The notes under the pieces were generated by a model that was not told where the DNA came from, made no database searches, and saw only the letters and a program-made list of their open reading frames with translations. A program made the position numbers and the translations under genes. DNA of 64,000 bases, from positions 36,242,214 to 36,306,213 of the forward strand of contig CM049320.1 of assembly GCA_026874595.1 (NCBI GenBank). The letters are read 5' to 3'. Below, piece by piece: positions 19,237-28,599 of the stretch; positions within the stretch are counted from its first letter, which is position 1, and every line of letters starts with the position of its first letter. The DNA comes from Sipunculus nudus (lineage: Eukaryota; Annelida; Sipuncula; Golfingiida; Sipunculidae).

Positions 19237-21062
19237 AGGTAACCCGGTAATGCCATTTCGTCGTCTGATATATCAGAATAAGGACTTTCATGCTCACCAA
19301 CCACTGCAGACGGTGGCGCGCTTTTGTCTCGTTGACTTGTTGCTGAGCGGGCGATAGACACCTCATTCTCCAAAGCGTTACCCGCATCTCCCTCTTGCGC
19401 CGGGCCCGATTGATTGAGGTGCAAACGGACACTTCCGTCCTCGTCTTCGTCACGCACCTCGTCTGGCAATACCAGGTCTTGTGTATCTATGTTCAACAAG
19501 GCCGGCATTGCGGGTGTATTAAGAGATATTTCGTAGGGGTCTGGTATGGCGGGTCGGCGCCCGTTTACCGTAGGCGCTTTGAGGGTCGTTTCCTCCTCCT
19601 GTGACGTGGAGTGTGTCGCATTCCCTTCGTAATTCAGGATCAGGTTTGAGCCATTCGTCGCCCCGTGTGCGGTCGGCCTGTCAGCGTCTGTGCCGGGCGA
19701 TTGTGGCGAGCTGTCAATAGGAGGGTACAGCGTTGCGCAGTCGCCGCCGCCTATGGGTGAAAATGGCGTATCATCGATGCGTATGCGCTTCCTCGGGGCG
19801 CTGAACCTTGGTTGACCGTCAGCAGCGTGACACGGACCGCGTTTCCGCTTCCCGAGCTCGGCGTGAGTTCTTCCTGTTGTCGCACCGTCGGGACTCCCCT
19901 GTTGATCCTGGACGTCAACTGTCGTATGACCGGCATTTTCTTTCACCCACTGTTCAGCTTGTACGTTCAGGGTGGCGGCATCGACAGCTGCAGACGGTTC
20001 AGAGGAAACGGGGTCGGCGGTATCATCCGTGACACTGGCTCTTGTTGCTCCCTGATCAAACGTACCCGCATCGTCTTGCAGGCCATACGGCACCAGCGTA
20101 AACGGTATCGCCCCTTTCTTCGAGCTTTTCAGGACACACCGTTCGCGCGATTTACCGGTGTACAGGCCGTATGTGGGAGGGCTTTTGGCTGCTTTCTCCA
20201 TTTTCTTGAGGCAAGAATGTACACGCACATACAGGTCATGCAAGGCCTGCTCGTGTGCGAAAACTGTTGAGCGGCACAGTTCCTTTGCCACGCGGTTGAT
20301 GTCCTCTTGCAGCGGGATCAAATCGTTGCCCTTTTGCTCCCTGTTTATGAGTCTGTCTGTCACGCAGCGGATGGCTTCGCCGATCGCATTGCACAGAAGC
20401 TTGCTTTCGTCTGCGTCGGCCTCGCTCAAAATGTGATCATCTCCACGCAATGTCCGGCGGAAATTTTCAGCCAGAGAAAGGTGCCGTTCCTCTGTGGTGA
20501 GCACCGTGACGAAATACTCCAAACCGAAGAGCTTTGAGATGGATTGGGATCGGTGGAAATCCGGAAACAGCTCCTCGTTGTCGGTCATCAGGTAGGGGAA
20601 GTGATTGTATCGGAAACGCAGGAACATGTCCGCCGTGTTCTTCATAAAGCATGGAAACGCGGGCAGGGACTTGTCCGATTGACACAGGGCGAGGTCGCAT
20701 ATGAAGAACATGTACAACCGGCTCCAGTCGTCCAGGCTCGCTCCCAACAGCTCCCCGTAATAGATGAGCGTGCGCAGCCAGGCCAGATCGCAACAGTCGT
20801 CGAATAACTCGGGCGTGATACGCCTGTTCACCGGATTACCCTTGTCGGAACATTTCCTCACCGTCAGTCCAATGCTGCGCACGGTGAGTATGTTGTCGTT
20901 CATCAGAGGCGCCGTCATTGTAGAGATCCGGCTTTTCTCTTTGCATTCTACGCCTGATAGAAGCGGCGCGAACACATCACCACCACTGTAGTTCGCCAAT
21001 GGTTGCGAGTTTCTCTTCGTTGAACGAGCGGACATATCTGCCGTTTTCGAACGAGAGCCCAT
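18981..21062 (-). CDS. large Pro/Thr/acidic-tailed protein, frame broken near its 3' end
   Basis: ATG at 21060-21062 (minus) follows a TATAAAAG box about 110 bases upstream. Residues 1-320 are a globular, mostly helical region with several Cys and Trp. Residues 330-600 are low-complexity and acidic with two basic nuclear-localisation-like clusters (GKRKRGP, APRKRIRID). The frame reaches a stop after 693 codons, but beyond about residue 609 the composition changes. That point is a seven-base G run on the coding strand, and the adjacent frame (18679-19236) continues naturally. Nuclear location is inferred from the basic clusters. I do not recognise a family; an IE-type regulator or scaffold would fit but is unproven. 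Confidence 0.65.
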   Translation of the reverse strand: MGSRSKTADMSARSTKRNSQPLANYSGGDVFAPLLSGVECKEKSRISTMTAPLMNDNILTVRSIGLTVRKCSDKGNPVNRRITPELFDDCCDLAWLRTLIYYGELLGASLDDWSRLYMFFICDLALCQSDKSLPAFPCFMKNTADMFLRFRYNHFPYLMTDNEELFPDFHRSQSISKLFGLEYFVTVLTTEERHLSLAENFRRTLRGDDHILSEADADESKLLCNAIGEAIRCVTDRLINREQKGNDLIPLQEDINRVAKELCRSTVFAHEQALHDLYVRVHSCLKKMEKAAKSPPTYGLYTGKSRERCVLKSSKKGAIPFTLVPYGLQDDAGTFDQGATRASVTDDTADPVSSEPSAAVDAATLNVQAEQWVKENAGHTTVDVQDQQGSPDGATTGRTHAELGKRKRGPCHAADGQPRFSAPRKRIRIDDTPFSPIGGGDCATLYPPIDSSPQSPGTDADRPTAHGATNGSNLILNYEGNATHSTSQEEETTLKAPTVNGRRPAIPDPYEISLNTPAMPALLNIDTQDLVLPDEVRDEDEDGSVRLHLNQSGPAQEGDAGNALENEVSIARSATSQRDKSAPPSAVVGEHESPYSDISDDEMALPGYLWGGHNNIWVHITITCTMQGRTWDTALIHPSRDNSCRLPAWSKPMRPFTPVQGNGRLLASQSMRTCMTGRDCSSKVRPLQATQTR

Positions 21063-21170
21063 GTCGCTGAAGACTGCTTTTGTAATGTAGAGAATAGCAA
21101 CAGCAGCAGCAGTTTCAACCGGCTGGTAGCAGTGCGTGGCAGGTTCTGCTGAATGTTTGGTACTGCTGAG

Positions 21171-21179
21171 CTTTTATAG
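21171..21179 (-). promoter_or_regulatory. TATA box of the 18.7-21.1 kb gene
   Basis: The minus strand reads TATAAAAG, about 110 bases upstream of the ATG at 21062. Confidence 0.55.
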
Positions 21180-21335
21180 CCAGTAACCCAGACATTACGT
21201 AATACTGTGGAAATTCCAACATGAACAAAACAACTTTTTACATATATCTGATAACCGCGATACTTTCACTCAAGGACAAACGTGTCAAAACAAAATCGTT
21301 AAAAGCTATGGAAAACCCACACGAAAACATCCGGT

Positions 21336-22203
21336 TCAACGTCCTGTCGGTAAATGAGTCACGGCCGAAACATGGGAATAACAATATTTTATATATAGTT
21401 TCCACGAATCAGATGTACGAATCAGCAGTGCACCCGGTGCAAGTTTTGTTTTCACTTCCTTTTCTAGAGAAATCACGTCATACCGTGTCAATGTACGTCT
21501 GCGCAAACAACTTTTTACAGGAGATAAGACATGTCGCCCAGACTGTGACTCAAGGACAAATGTGTCAAAACAACTGCGCAAACATCGGAAAAACCAGACC
21601 GCAAGCATTCGGTCAATGTCCTGAGCGGTTAGTCACAGCAGCATGAACGCGATAACATCCTGGTTTTTATGTACCAGCTAAGCACCAGCGTCAAGGCCGT
21701 CTATTTTTTACTGTAGTCATGTGGTTATGAATCATACCTGTTTACCAGACGTACCAAACGTAACTGGGTCAACGTCCTGTCGGTAAATGAGTCACGGCCG
21801 AAACATGGGAATAACAATTTTTTATATATAGTTTCCACGATTCAGATGTACGAATCAGCAGTGCACCCGGTGCAAGTTTTGTTTTCACTTCCTTTTCTAG
21901 AGAAATCACGTCATACCGTGTCAATGTACGTCTGCGCAAACAACTTTTTACAGGAGATAAGACATGTCGCCCAGACTGTGACTCAAGGACAAATGTGTCA
22001 AAACAACTGCGCAAACATCGGAAAAACCAGACCGCAAGCATTCGGTCAATGTCCTGAGCGGTTAGTCACAGCAGCATGAACGCGATAACATCCTGGTTTT
22101 CATGTATCAGCTAAGCACCAGCGTCAAGGCCGTCTATATTTTGCTGTAATAATGTGGTTATGAATCATACTTGTTTACCAGATGTACCAAACGTAAATGG
22201 GTC
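21336..22203. repeat. 433-bp tandem duplication
   Basis: Two copies, 21336-21768 and 21769-22203, are nearly identical. Each holds a TATATATAG element and short open frames on both strands (77 codons plus, 90 codons minus) that do not look like known proteins. A diverged third copy of the 3' part (GTACCAAACGTAAATGG) follows the next gene at about 22830-22945. The first copy is preceded by unrelated sequence, where a 141-codon frame begins at ATG 21221. Confidence 0.8.
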
Positions 22204-22436
22204 GTCAGTGTAAACATGCTGTTTTATATGACCTTTAATTGCGCTTTACAATTTCAGTGATACAAGTCACGTTTCAATGACACAGTTTCGTTCGTCAGAC
22301 ACGCGCGCACTTGAGGTGGTCAAGCCGCTGTAGAACAGTCCTTCTATACGTCGGTGCCCCATCCGTATCGCGTGCATATATATCGTTCCTTTAAACTGGA
22401 CCAGTATCCCAAGACAGAAGAGAAGAATAAAGAGTA

Positions 22437-22784
22437 ATGGCCACCTCGGACGGGTCGGAAATATCTTACCGTACGGAATTCATTGAACTTTTCAACACGG
22501 TGGACATGATGCTGTACGGATGTTGGGGTTTTATGTTTGACCCGTCTCGGTGCAAGGATGTGTATGATGAACTAAAATATCTGAATGATTCAATGAAGGA
22601 TTTATACCGGCGTTTACCTGCAGATATGAGACACGGCCTCTACCTGAAAAATCGGCCGTACTGTGAAACATGTTTCAGATGTCTCGATTGCAGTGAGTGC
22701 GACGCAACCAGTGAGTCCACAGAGGAAACGTATCTGTCGACTGAACCGGTGTCTAGAGGTAATGATGCGGCACAGACGGAGTAA
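22437..22784 (+). CDS. small protein with helical N-terminus and Cys-rich tail
   Basis: ATG 22437 opens 115 codons after a TATATATCG-type box at about 22376. Residues 10-65 form two or three helices with hydrophobic spacing resembling the helical family at 48-55 kb (an aromatic/Met-rich first helix, a break, then a second helix). The C-terminal part holds a Cys cluster (CETCFRCLDCSEC) and an acidic Ser/Thr-rich end. The cluster could bind zinc. It lies just before the CARD array and downstream of the 433-bp duplication. Family assignment is tentative. Confidence 0.5.
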   Translation: MATSDGSEISYRTEFIELFNTVDMMLYGCWGFMFDPSRCKDVYDELKYLNDSMKDLYRRLPADMRHGLYLKNRPYCETCFRCLDCSECDATSESTEETYLSTEPVSRGNDAAQTE

Positions 22785-23242
22785 AGACTGGAGTTCAGGT
22801 GGCACGTGAGGTTAACATCGTAGCTGTTATGTATCAGCGATGCACCAGCGTTAAGTTTGTCATTTTTGTCTTGGTTTTTTTTTCTGTACATATGGTCATG
22901 ATTAATACTGGTTTACTAAACGTACCAAACGTAAATGGATGATCAGACAGTCTAAAACAAGCTATTATGTGGCATGCTTTTTACGCAATACGATAATAGG
23001 GATGCACGTGTTTGTTCAAGGACATCATTTGAACGTCAATTCCGTGAGTGATGGACCTACGTCTGAAACACGCCCCTCCCATGTATATATATACATATAT
23101 TCGACATGCGCACAGTGAACTCCTGCCGATCAGATGCCTTGTCTGGCAGCTACATAAAGCAGAACTTAATGAGCTTACAGCAGACCAGTACCAGCAGCAG
23201 TTCTGTTCGGTGTTAGCTCTACCCAAATGTGAAAGTGTTGAG
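22785..23242. other. intergenic: diverged repeat copy and promoter
   Basis: This holds the diverged third copy of the 21.3-22.2 kb repeat (about 22830-22945) and a TATATATATA promoter element at about 23083 for the CARD-CARD-RING gene. Confidence 0.4.
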
Positions 23243-24406
23243 ATGTCACGTACACTACATCCAGTCGATGTTTACTTGTCTGTCCGTCCCGCTATAAATT
23301 TATCAAATGTGATCAAAGGAAACCGTATCAAGCTGTTGATGTACTTGGACGTCAACACTGTGCTACAGAACGCCATGGTCCAGGAAGGCATCATATGCAA
23401 GGGCCACGCTGCACTTTTAGACAACAGCCCTGTTATGAGTAGAAAAGCCACCGAGTTGATAGCCATCCTCCTGAAGCGCGATCTTCGAAACTTCATCGGG
23501 TTTATCGGTTTGCTGGAGGAGTATGATCAACCCGTGCCCCGGGATATCCTGGTGGAATCACTCAACGCATGCGCTTTCGGGAAGCAGGGTGTCCCTGGCG
23601 GAGGTACCCTTACTGGGAACACAGCCGGGAAACCGTCAAGCAGTCAGGCCGACCCCCACACTGGAAAATGCGGCAGCGCGGGTGTACATGTTTCTTCGCG
23701 TCAGCCAGACTGGTTGCATCCACTGGACGTTTACATGTCTGTCAGTCCCGCTATTTCGATACGCAGTGTTATCAATTCAGACAGGGTTGCGCTGGCTCAT
23801 TGCCTGGACGTTGACCCGCTGCTGCAGGAGGCGATGGTCGAAGAAGGCATCATCAGCAGGTTCAATGCCGAAACCATACTCCGCAAGTGTCACAAATATG
23901 CGAAAAGCACAGCCTTGTTGGACATCCTCGCTCAGCGGGGTCTCCCTAATTTGGTCAGGTTTATTGGATTGCTGAAGGTGTATGATCAGCCCGTTCCGCG
24001 AGATATCCTGGTGAAATCATTGAACGCACACGCTTTCCCGAAGCAGGCTGGACGTGTCGGACGATCGCTAACAACGAACACGGTCGAGCAACCGACCCGT
24101 CACGAGGTCGAACCTTTCAATAGAACGTTAAGCGGGGCGGATGGGCAGGTTTCTTCTGGTCAACGGTGGAGGCGCATGCGCGACATGCTATGTGCGAAAA
24201 AGAAAAACGACGTATCGGTGACTCCAGATGATCCCAATGAACAAGTCTGTGTAGTGTGTATGGACAACAAACGGAAGACGATATTTCTGCCCTGCGGTCA
24301 CATAAGGTGCTGTTTCACATGTGCGTTGAGGTGCAGCGAGAACGAGGATATGACATGTATAACATGCAGAAACCGGGTAGAAGATATCAAACCCTGTTTC
24401 ATGTGA
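23243..24406 (+). CDS. CARD-CARD-RING protein (IAP-like without BIR)
   Basis: Start set at ATG 23243, giving the same N-terminus style (HPVDVYLS) as the CARD-only neighbours; an upstream in-frame ATG overlaps the TATA box and is unlikely. Of 387 aa, residues about 24-106 and 178-260 are two similar CARDs (QNAMVQEGII, QEAMVEEGII; each ending DQPVPRDILV). The C-terminus from C336 is a RING of cIAP type: CVVC, CGH, CCFTC, CITC. Architecture equals the C-terminal half of vertebrate cIAPs without BIRs. It would recruit CARD partners and ubiquitinate them; the function is inferred. An AATAAA lies at 24642. Confidence 0.8.
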   Translation: MSRTLHPVDVYLSVRPAINLSNVIKGNRIKLLMYLDVNTVLQNAMVQEGIICKGHAALLDNSPVMSRKATELIAILLKRDLRNFIGFIGLLEEYDQPVPRDILVESLNACAFGKQGVPGGGTLTGNTAGKPSSSQADPHTGKCGSAGVHVSSRQPDWLHPLDVYMSVSPAISIRSVINSDRVALAHCLDVDPLLQEAMVEEGIISRFNAETILRKCHKYAKSTALLDILAQRGLPNLVRFIGLLKVYDQPVPRDILVKSLNAHAFPKQAGRVGRSLTTNTVEQPTRHEVEPFNRTLSGADGQVSSGQRWRRMRDMLCAKKKNDVSVTPDDPNEQVCVVCMDNKRKTIFLPCGHIRCCFTCALRCSENEDMTCITCRNRVEDIKPCFM

Positions 24407-24641
24407 ACCTAACAGGATGTACCATAAGGAACTCATTTTGCTTCCCCTGCCCCAGCTCACACAGTGAAACGCGTAAGTGCCTGTATATACGATAAGTGAA
24501 CTGTTTTTGTATTGATACTCTCCATAACATACATACGTTGACACGTTCTTTATTGATGATTCAAACTTGTGTATATATCTTACTTTGCGCATTTGTGTTT
24601 CGTAATCGCACCTTTGTTATTGTATAAATGAATAACAAATG

Positions 24642-24647
24642 AATAAA
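24642..24647 (+). terminator. polyA signal AATAAA
   Basis: AATAAA about 235 bases after the CARD-CARD-RING stop codon. Confidence 0.45.
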
Positions 24648-25033
24648 ATGTAGTGTATATATTTAAACGTGTTCTTCTGTACAACGTGTACTGTATGACG
24701 GATGTGGGGAACCTGTTCTGAACGCTCTCCCGGTTAGGTGCGTGTGTGTCAGTGTGTCGTTGTGATGTTTGTATATTCGTACTGCGTTCTGTATGATGTT
24801 CTGTTCTGTGTGATGCAATCAGCCTCCGACCTCCCGACTATCATGTGGCGTAACTCCATGGGGGTAATGATTTGGTACTTCAAACGTGTGTGTCGAATCC
24901 CGTTCTCTTTCATTTTATATGTCCTTTTATATGTCATTGCTTGTGGCGTGGTTACAAAAGTACCGGTCGCTGTATCCATCCATCATTTCATCGCCGACCG
25001 CCGTACTGCACGGGAGTGTTTAACCGATACACC

Positions 25034-25480
25034 ATGGGCCGGGTCGATACGTTGCAGCCATTGAATTTTTACTTGTCTGTCAGACCTGAGATTTCGTGCG
25101 CGAGCATCCTCCGGCCACAGTGGCGCACGTTGGTGACCAGCCTGGACGTCGATCCTTGGCTGATTGACACTCTGCTCCAGAAAGGTCTTATAAGTCAGGA
25201 CGAAGCCGCACGTATCACCGGGGAAGATACCGTCATCGATCAGAACAAGATGCTGCTGTTTATCATCATGGAGTTGGGGCTTGAACAAGTTGTCACGTTT
25301 ATCGAGTTGCTCAAAACCTGCAACCGGTCCGGGCCGCACGTCGTGCTCGTGAAATGTCTGAATCGAGCAGCATGGAAGCGCTTTGCTGACGGATGTAGCT
25401 TCTCCCCGACTGGCGTCATCGGTACACATACCATTTTACAGCCGTCGTCTGTGCAAACGGGCGGTTCGAAAAAAGGATAA
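25034..25480 (+). CDS. CARD-only protein
   Basis: ATG 25034 gives 148 aa. It begins LQPLNFYLSVRPEIS, matching the start of the CARD-CARD-RING protein. Residues 25-110 follow the CARD pattern (LIDTLLQKGLISQDEAARI, then LLFIIMELGLEQVVTFIELL). A short polar tail has no RING. The upstream region is a diverged copy of the promoter shared by the next three genes. Likely a CARD-only regulator or decoy, by inference. Confidence 0.65.
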   Translation: MGRVDTLQPLNFYLSVRPEISCASILRPQWRTLVTSLDVDPWLIDTLLQKGLISQDEAARITGEDTVIDQNKMLLFIIMELGLEQVVTFIELLKTCNRSGPHVVLVKCLNRAAWKRFADGCSFSPTGVIGTHTILQPSSVQTGGSKKG

Positions 25481-25578
25481 GAATGCCAGTTGGCGCATGT
25501 CATCGTATCTTGCAGTATGGATTGTCAAAACGTTTTTTATGCTTTTTTAGTGTAGGATGCGGGGGCTATGGGCACACA

Positions 25579-25586
25579 TATAAATA
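25579..25586 (+). promoter_or_regulatory. TATA box, CARD-only gene 2
   Basis: TATAAATA preceded by GGCACACA, 73 bases before the ATG. The same module precedes the next two genes. Confidence 0.6.
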
Positions 25587-25658
25587 AGCGGTTGCTGTAT
25601 AAATGCATCATTTCGTTGCCAACCACCGTACTGAACAGGACTCGTTTACGGATACATC

Positions 25659-26027
25659 ATGTACTTCCAAGATGTGATGCAGCCACCTGAATATTACTTG
25701 TCAATACAACCTCCGATCACGGGCGATAGCATTATCGGTACACTACGTGGTCGGTTGGTTGCCACTCTTGATGTCCACGTGGTGTTGGTTGACGCCATGC
25801 TCTACAAAAGCCTTATCGACTCTGACCAAGCGGGTCGTCTCAAAGCGAAGGAGACGTCTGTCGAGAGGAACGAGGAGCTGCTGTGTATACTCGAGCATTG
25901 GGACGTTGAGAAACTGGTAATATTTATCAGCTTGTTGAACATGTTTGGTAATAGGGTGGCGCACTTCCTGCTACTGGCCGCTCTTAACTGTGAAGCATGT
26001 ACGCGCAACCTTGCATCAAAGAACTAG
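25659..26027 (+). CDS. CARD-only protein, tandem copy 2
   Basis: 122 aa from ATG 25659. It opens PPEYYLSIQPPITG and contains one CARD (residues about 20-110): LVDAMLYKSLIDSDQAGRL, then NEELLCILEHWDVEKLVIF. It is the most diverged of the three adjacent copies. The repeat unit includes the TATA promoter, 5'UTR and whole CDS, with a period of about 540 bases to the next copy. Confidence 0.65.
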   Translation: MYFQDVMQPPEYYLSIQPPITGDSIIGTLRGRLVATLDVHVVLVDAMLYKSLIDSDQAGRLKAKETSVERNEELLCILEHWDVEKLVIFISLLNMFGNRVAHFLLLAALNCEACTRNLASKN

Positions 26028-26118
26028 TAAAATGGAGTCCTTGGCACTCGTACAATATTGCAGCCATAGTTAGTGCAAACAGACGTGTCAAGGATCTGGA
26101 TATGGGGAGGGGCACACA

Positions 26119-26126
26119 TATAAATA
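26119..26126 (+). promoter_or_regulatory. TATA box, CARD-only gene 3
   Basis: TATAAATA in the same GGCACACA context, 73 bases before the ATG at 26199. Confidence 0.6.
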
Positions 26127-26198
26127 GACAGTTGCTGTATAAATGCATCCTTTCGTTGCCAACCACCGTACTGAACAGGACTCGTTTACGGATACATC

Positions 26199-26585
26199 AT
26201 GTACAGCGGACATTTAAAGCCAATGGAATATTACTTGTCTATACAACCCCCGATCACGGGCGGAAGCATTATCGGTGACATACGTCCTCAGTTGGTTACC
26301 TCTCTTTATGTCGACGTGTTGCTGTATGACGTCATGGTCAACAGAGGCCTAATCAACTCTGTTCAAGCGGATCGTATCAAAGCGAAGGAGACGTCTATCG
26401 AGAGGAACGGGGAGCTGCTGTGTGTACTCGAGCATTGGGACGTGAAGAGACTGGTAAAATTTATCAGTTTGTTGAAAATATTTGATAATAAGGTGGCGCA
26501 CTCCAGACTAGTGGACGCTCTTAATTTGGAAGCAGTTAGGCGCAAAAGAGCCTTTTGCACATGTCCATTATGCTGCCATCGTTAG
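26199..26585 (+). CDS. CARD-only protein, tandem copy 3
   Basis: 128 aa from ATG 26199. The single CARD is nearly identical to the next copy (ITGGSIIGDIRPQLVTSL, RGLINSVQADRIKAKETSI). The C-terminal tail differs (ends CTCPLCCHR, with four Cys and a His, perhaps by chance). Confidence 0.65.
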   Translation: MYSGHLKPMEYYLSIQPPITGGSIIGDIRPQLVTSLYVDVLLYDVMVNRGLINSVQADRIKAKETSIERNGELLCVLEHWDVKRLVKFISLLKIFDNKVAHSRLVDALNLEAVRRKRAFCTCPLCCHR

Positions 26586-26639
26586 TAGCAAACAGATGGG
26601 TCAAGGATGTGGATGTGTGGATATGGGGAGGGGCACACA

Positions 26640-26647
26640 TATAAATA
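26640..26647 (+). promoter_or_regulatory. TATA box, CARD-only gene 4
   Basis: TATAAATA, 72 bases upstream of the ATG at 26719; the surrounding 100 bases are almost identical to those of copy 3. Confidence 0.6.
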
Positions 26648-26718
26648 GACAGTTGCTGTATAAATGCATCATTTCATTGCCAACCACCGTACTGAACAGA
26701 ACTCCTTACGGATACATC

Positions 26719-27129
26719 ATGTACAGCAGAAATTTGGAGAAAATGGAATATTACTTGTCTATACAACCCCCGATCACGGGCGGAAGCATTATCGGTGACA
26801 TACGTCCTCAGTTGGTTACCTCTCTTGATGTCGATGTGTTGCTGTATGACGTCATGGTCAACAGAGGCCTAATCGACTCTGTTCAAGCGGATCGTATCAA
26901 AGCGAAGGAGACGTCTATCGAGAGGAACGGGGAGCTGCTGTGTATACTCGAGCATTGGGACGTTCAGAGACTGGTAACATTTATCAACTTGTTGCAAATA
27001 TTTGATAATAATGTGGCGCACTCCAAGCTAGTGAGCGCTCTTAATTTTGAAGCATGTACGCGTGAAATTGCAGCAAGAATGTCGTCAAGTGGAGCTCTTT
27101 GCACACGTACATATTACAGCCATCGTTAG
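26719..27129 (+). CDS. CARD-only protein, tandem copy 4
   Basis: Start set at ATG 26719 by alignment with the two preceding copies (136 aa); the frame is open upstream through the promoter, which is incidental. CARD residues about 25-115 differ from copy 3 by few substitutions and the tail differs. This is the youngest-looking duplicate pair in the array. The role is inferred as for its neighbours. Confidence 0.65.
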   Translation: MYSRNLEKMEYYLSIQPPITGGSIIGDIRPQLVTSLDVDVLLYDVMVNRGLIDSVQADRIKAKETSIERNGELLCILEHWDVQRLVTFINLLQIFDNNVAHSKLVSALNFEACTREIAARMSSSGALCTRTYYSHR

Positions 27130-27371
27130 TGCAAATAGACGGGTCAAGATAGGCTTAGGATTGTGTCTACATCTGCCTATACATGATAACGACCATCGAT
27201 ATCATGCGCAAGGAAAACACGTATATTTATTGTGTGTACAGTGCCTCAGTATTATATCACAAACCTGCGTGAATCACGTGATACGCCATAACACAAAACG
27301 TTACCTAGGACTACGCATGCAGCACCAAAAAAATCAAAAAGGATTGTACCTACCTTCCGTTCACTTGCACG

Positions 27372-27377
27372 TATAAG
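27372..27377 (+). promoter_or_regulatory. TATA box of the CARD-RING gene
   Basis: TATAAG about 86 bases upstream of the ATG at 27463; different from the CARD-only promoter module. Confidence 0.4.
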
Positions 27378-27462
27378 AGGCGCCTGTGCGCGTCTCCTGG
27401 CTTATTTCACCCGACGCATTTGATGTGAGCTAACCGTGTTCCGGATCGCCTGCAACACAAAC

Positions 27463-28116
27463 ATGACTGACAAGGAATGTCAATTGGATGTAAGTGCTTA
27501 CATGTCAAACCATCCGTCGGTTCCTGTCGCAGACGTGATCAATTCTGCTGCAATCCATTTACAGAACACGCTGGACCCAAACGAGAAGCTTCTGGTCGCC
27601 CTGCTGCAAAACAACATTTTGCTTCAAGAGCATGTGGAAAGCATACAGGCAAGGCCGACCAATTCACAAAAGAAAGATGAATTGCTGTCCGTCCTCAAAA
27701 GGCGGGGTCTACGGCATCTCCTCGCGTTTATCAACTTGCTTGGCTCTCATGGTCAGTGCGAGGCGCGCACGGTTCTTCTCTCCTCTCTGAATCATGAGGC
27801 AGCTTCGCGTATCAACGATACCGTGCACCGGCTGAAGGGTCATCTCTCCCAAGCGCAGAACATATCTCGTGTCGGACGGTGGCAGATCACACGGGACATG
27901 CTCAATAAAAAACGGGGACAGGACGTTCGTGACGAATCCGGGTCAGAGCTCAGTTGTTGTATAGTGTGCATGGAGAATAAAAGGAAGACGGTGTTTGTTC
28001 CATGCGGTCACTTCGTCTGCTGTTTCCAATGCGCGTGGCATATTATAGCGAAGGACGATAAAACATGTGTCAGGTGCCGTTGCCCCCTGGAGGATGTCAT
28101 AGATTGCTATATGTAA
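27463..28116 (+). CDS. CARD-RING protein
   Basis: ATG 27463 (217 aa); a GTG nine codons upstream is rejected. Residues about 12-110 are one CARD (LLVALLQNNILLQEHVESI, then LLSVLKRRGLRHLLAFINLL). A basic linker follows, then a C-terminal RING from C166: CIVC, CGHFVCCFQC, CVRC. The RING is close to that of the CARD-CARD-RING gene (both run MENKRKT/MDNKRKT then CGH), so the two are paralogues that lost or gained one CARD. Predicted E3 ligase recruited by CARD contacts. It closes the array; an AATAAA lies at 28298. Confidence 0.8.
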   Translation: MTDKECQLDVSAYMSNHPSVPVADVINSAAIHLQNTLDPNEKLLVALLQNNILLQEHVESIQARPTNSQKKDELLSVLKRRGLRHLLAFINLLGSHGQCEARTVLLSSLNHEAASRINDTVHRLKGHLSQAQNISRVGRWQITRDMLNKKRGQDVRDESGSELSCCIVCMENKRKTVFVPCGHFVCCFQCAWHIIAKDDKTCVRCRCPLEDVIDCYM

Positions 28117-28225
28117 ACGATACAGATGCATTCTGATTGAGAACTTTGATGACGTTGGTGTTTTAGCAACTAGTAATATGATTAGACCTGTACACTTTTT
28201 CATTTGTAAAAACATGTATGTATGA

Positions 28226-28229
<4 letters not shown>

Positions 28230-28265
<36 letters not shown>

Positions 28266-28303
28266 TAACTGCTTAATAGACATGTACGGCTTTTGACAAT
28301 AAA
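28230..28303 (+). terminator. TA microsatellite then polyA signal
   Basis: A (TA)n run at about 28230-28256 precedes AATAAA at 28298-28303, 180 bases after the CARD-RING stop. Confidence 0.45.
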
Positions 28304-28599
28304 CCTTATGTATAATGGTAACAAACCTGATTTTATTTGTCTGTCTTCATTACCTTTCGTCTTGTGTCGTATGTGTGTGTTCGAATATGTGTGTGTGTGT
28401 TTTCAGTGTCTGAATGTCACTGGTACCCAATGGAGCTGTAAACAGTATTTGTATGGGGATATATTTTCGATATACTCATTTGTGCGTGTGTGTGTACACC
28501 GAGTAACACATCGTACAACGTACCTGTAGCCATACGTACAACCAGTATCGCATAGTCCGACCCGATTTCATGTAACAACATTCATTAGAAGGGCCCGTG

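Noticed and set aside
21336-22041. Two identical 90-codon minus-strand frames
   Set aside because: They repeat because the 433-bp DNA is duplicated; no promoter or homology supports them as genes.
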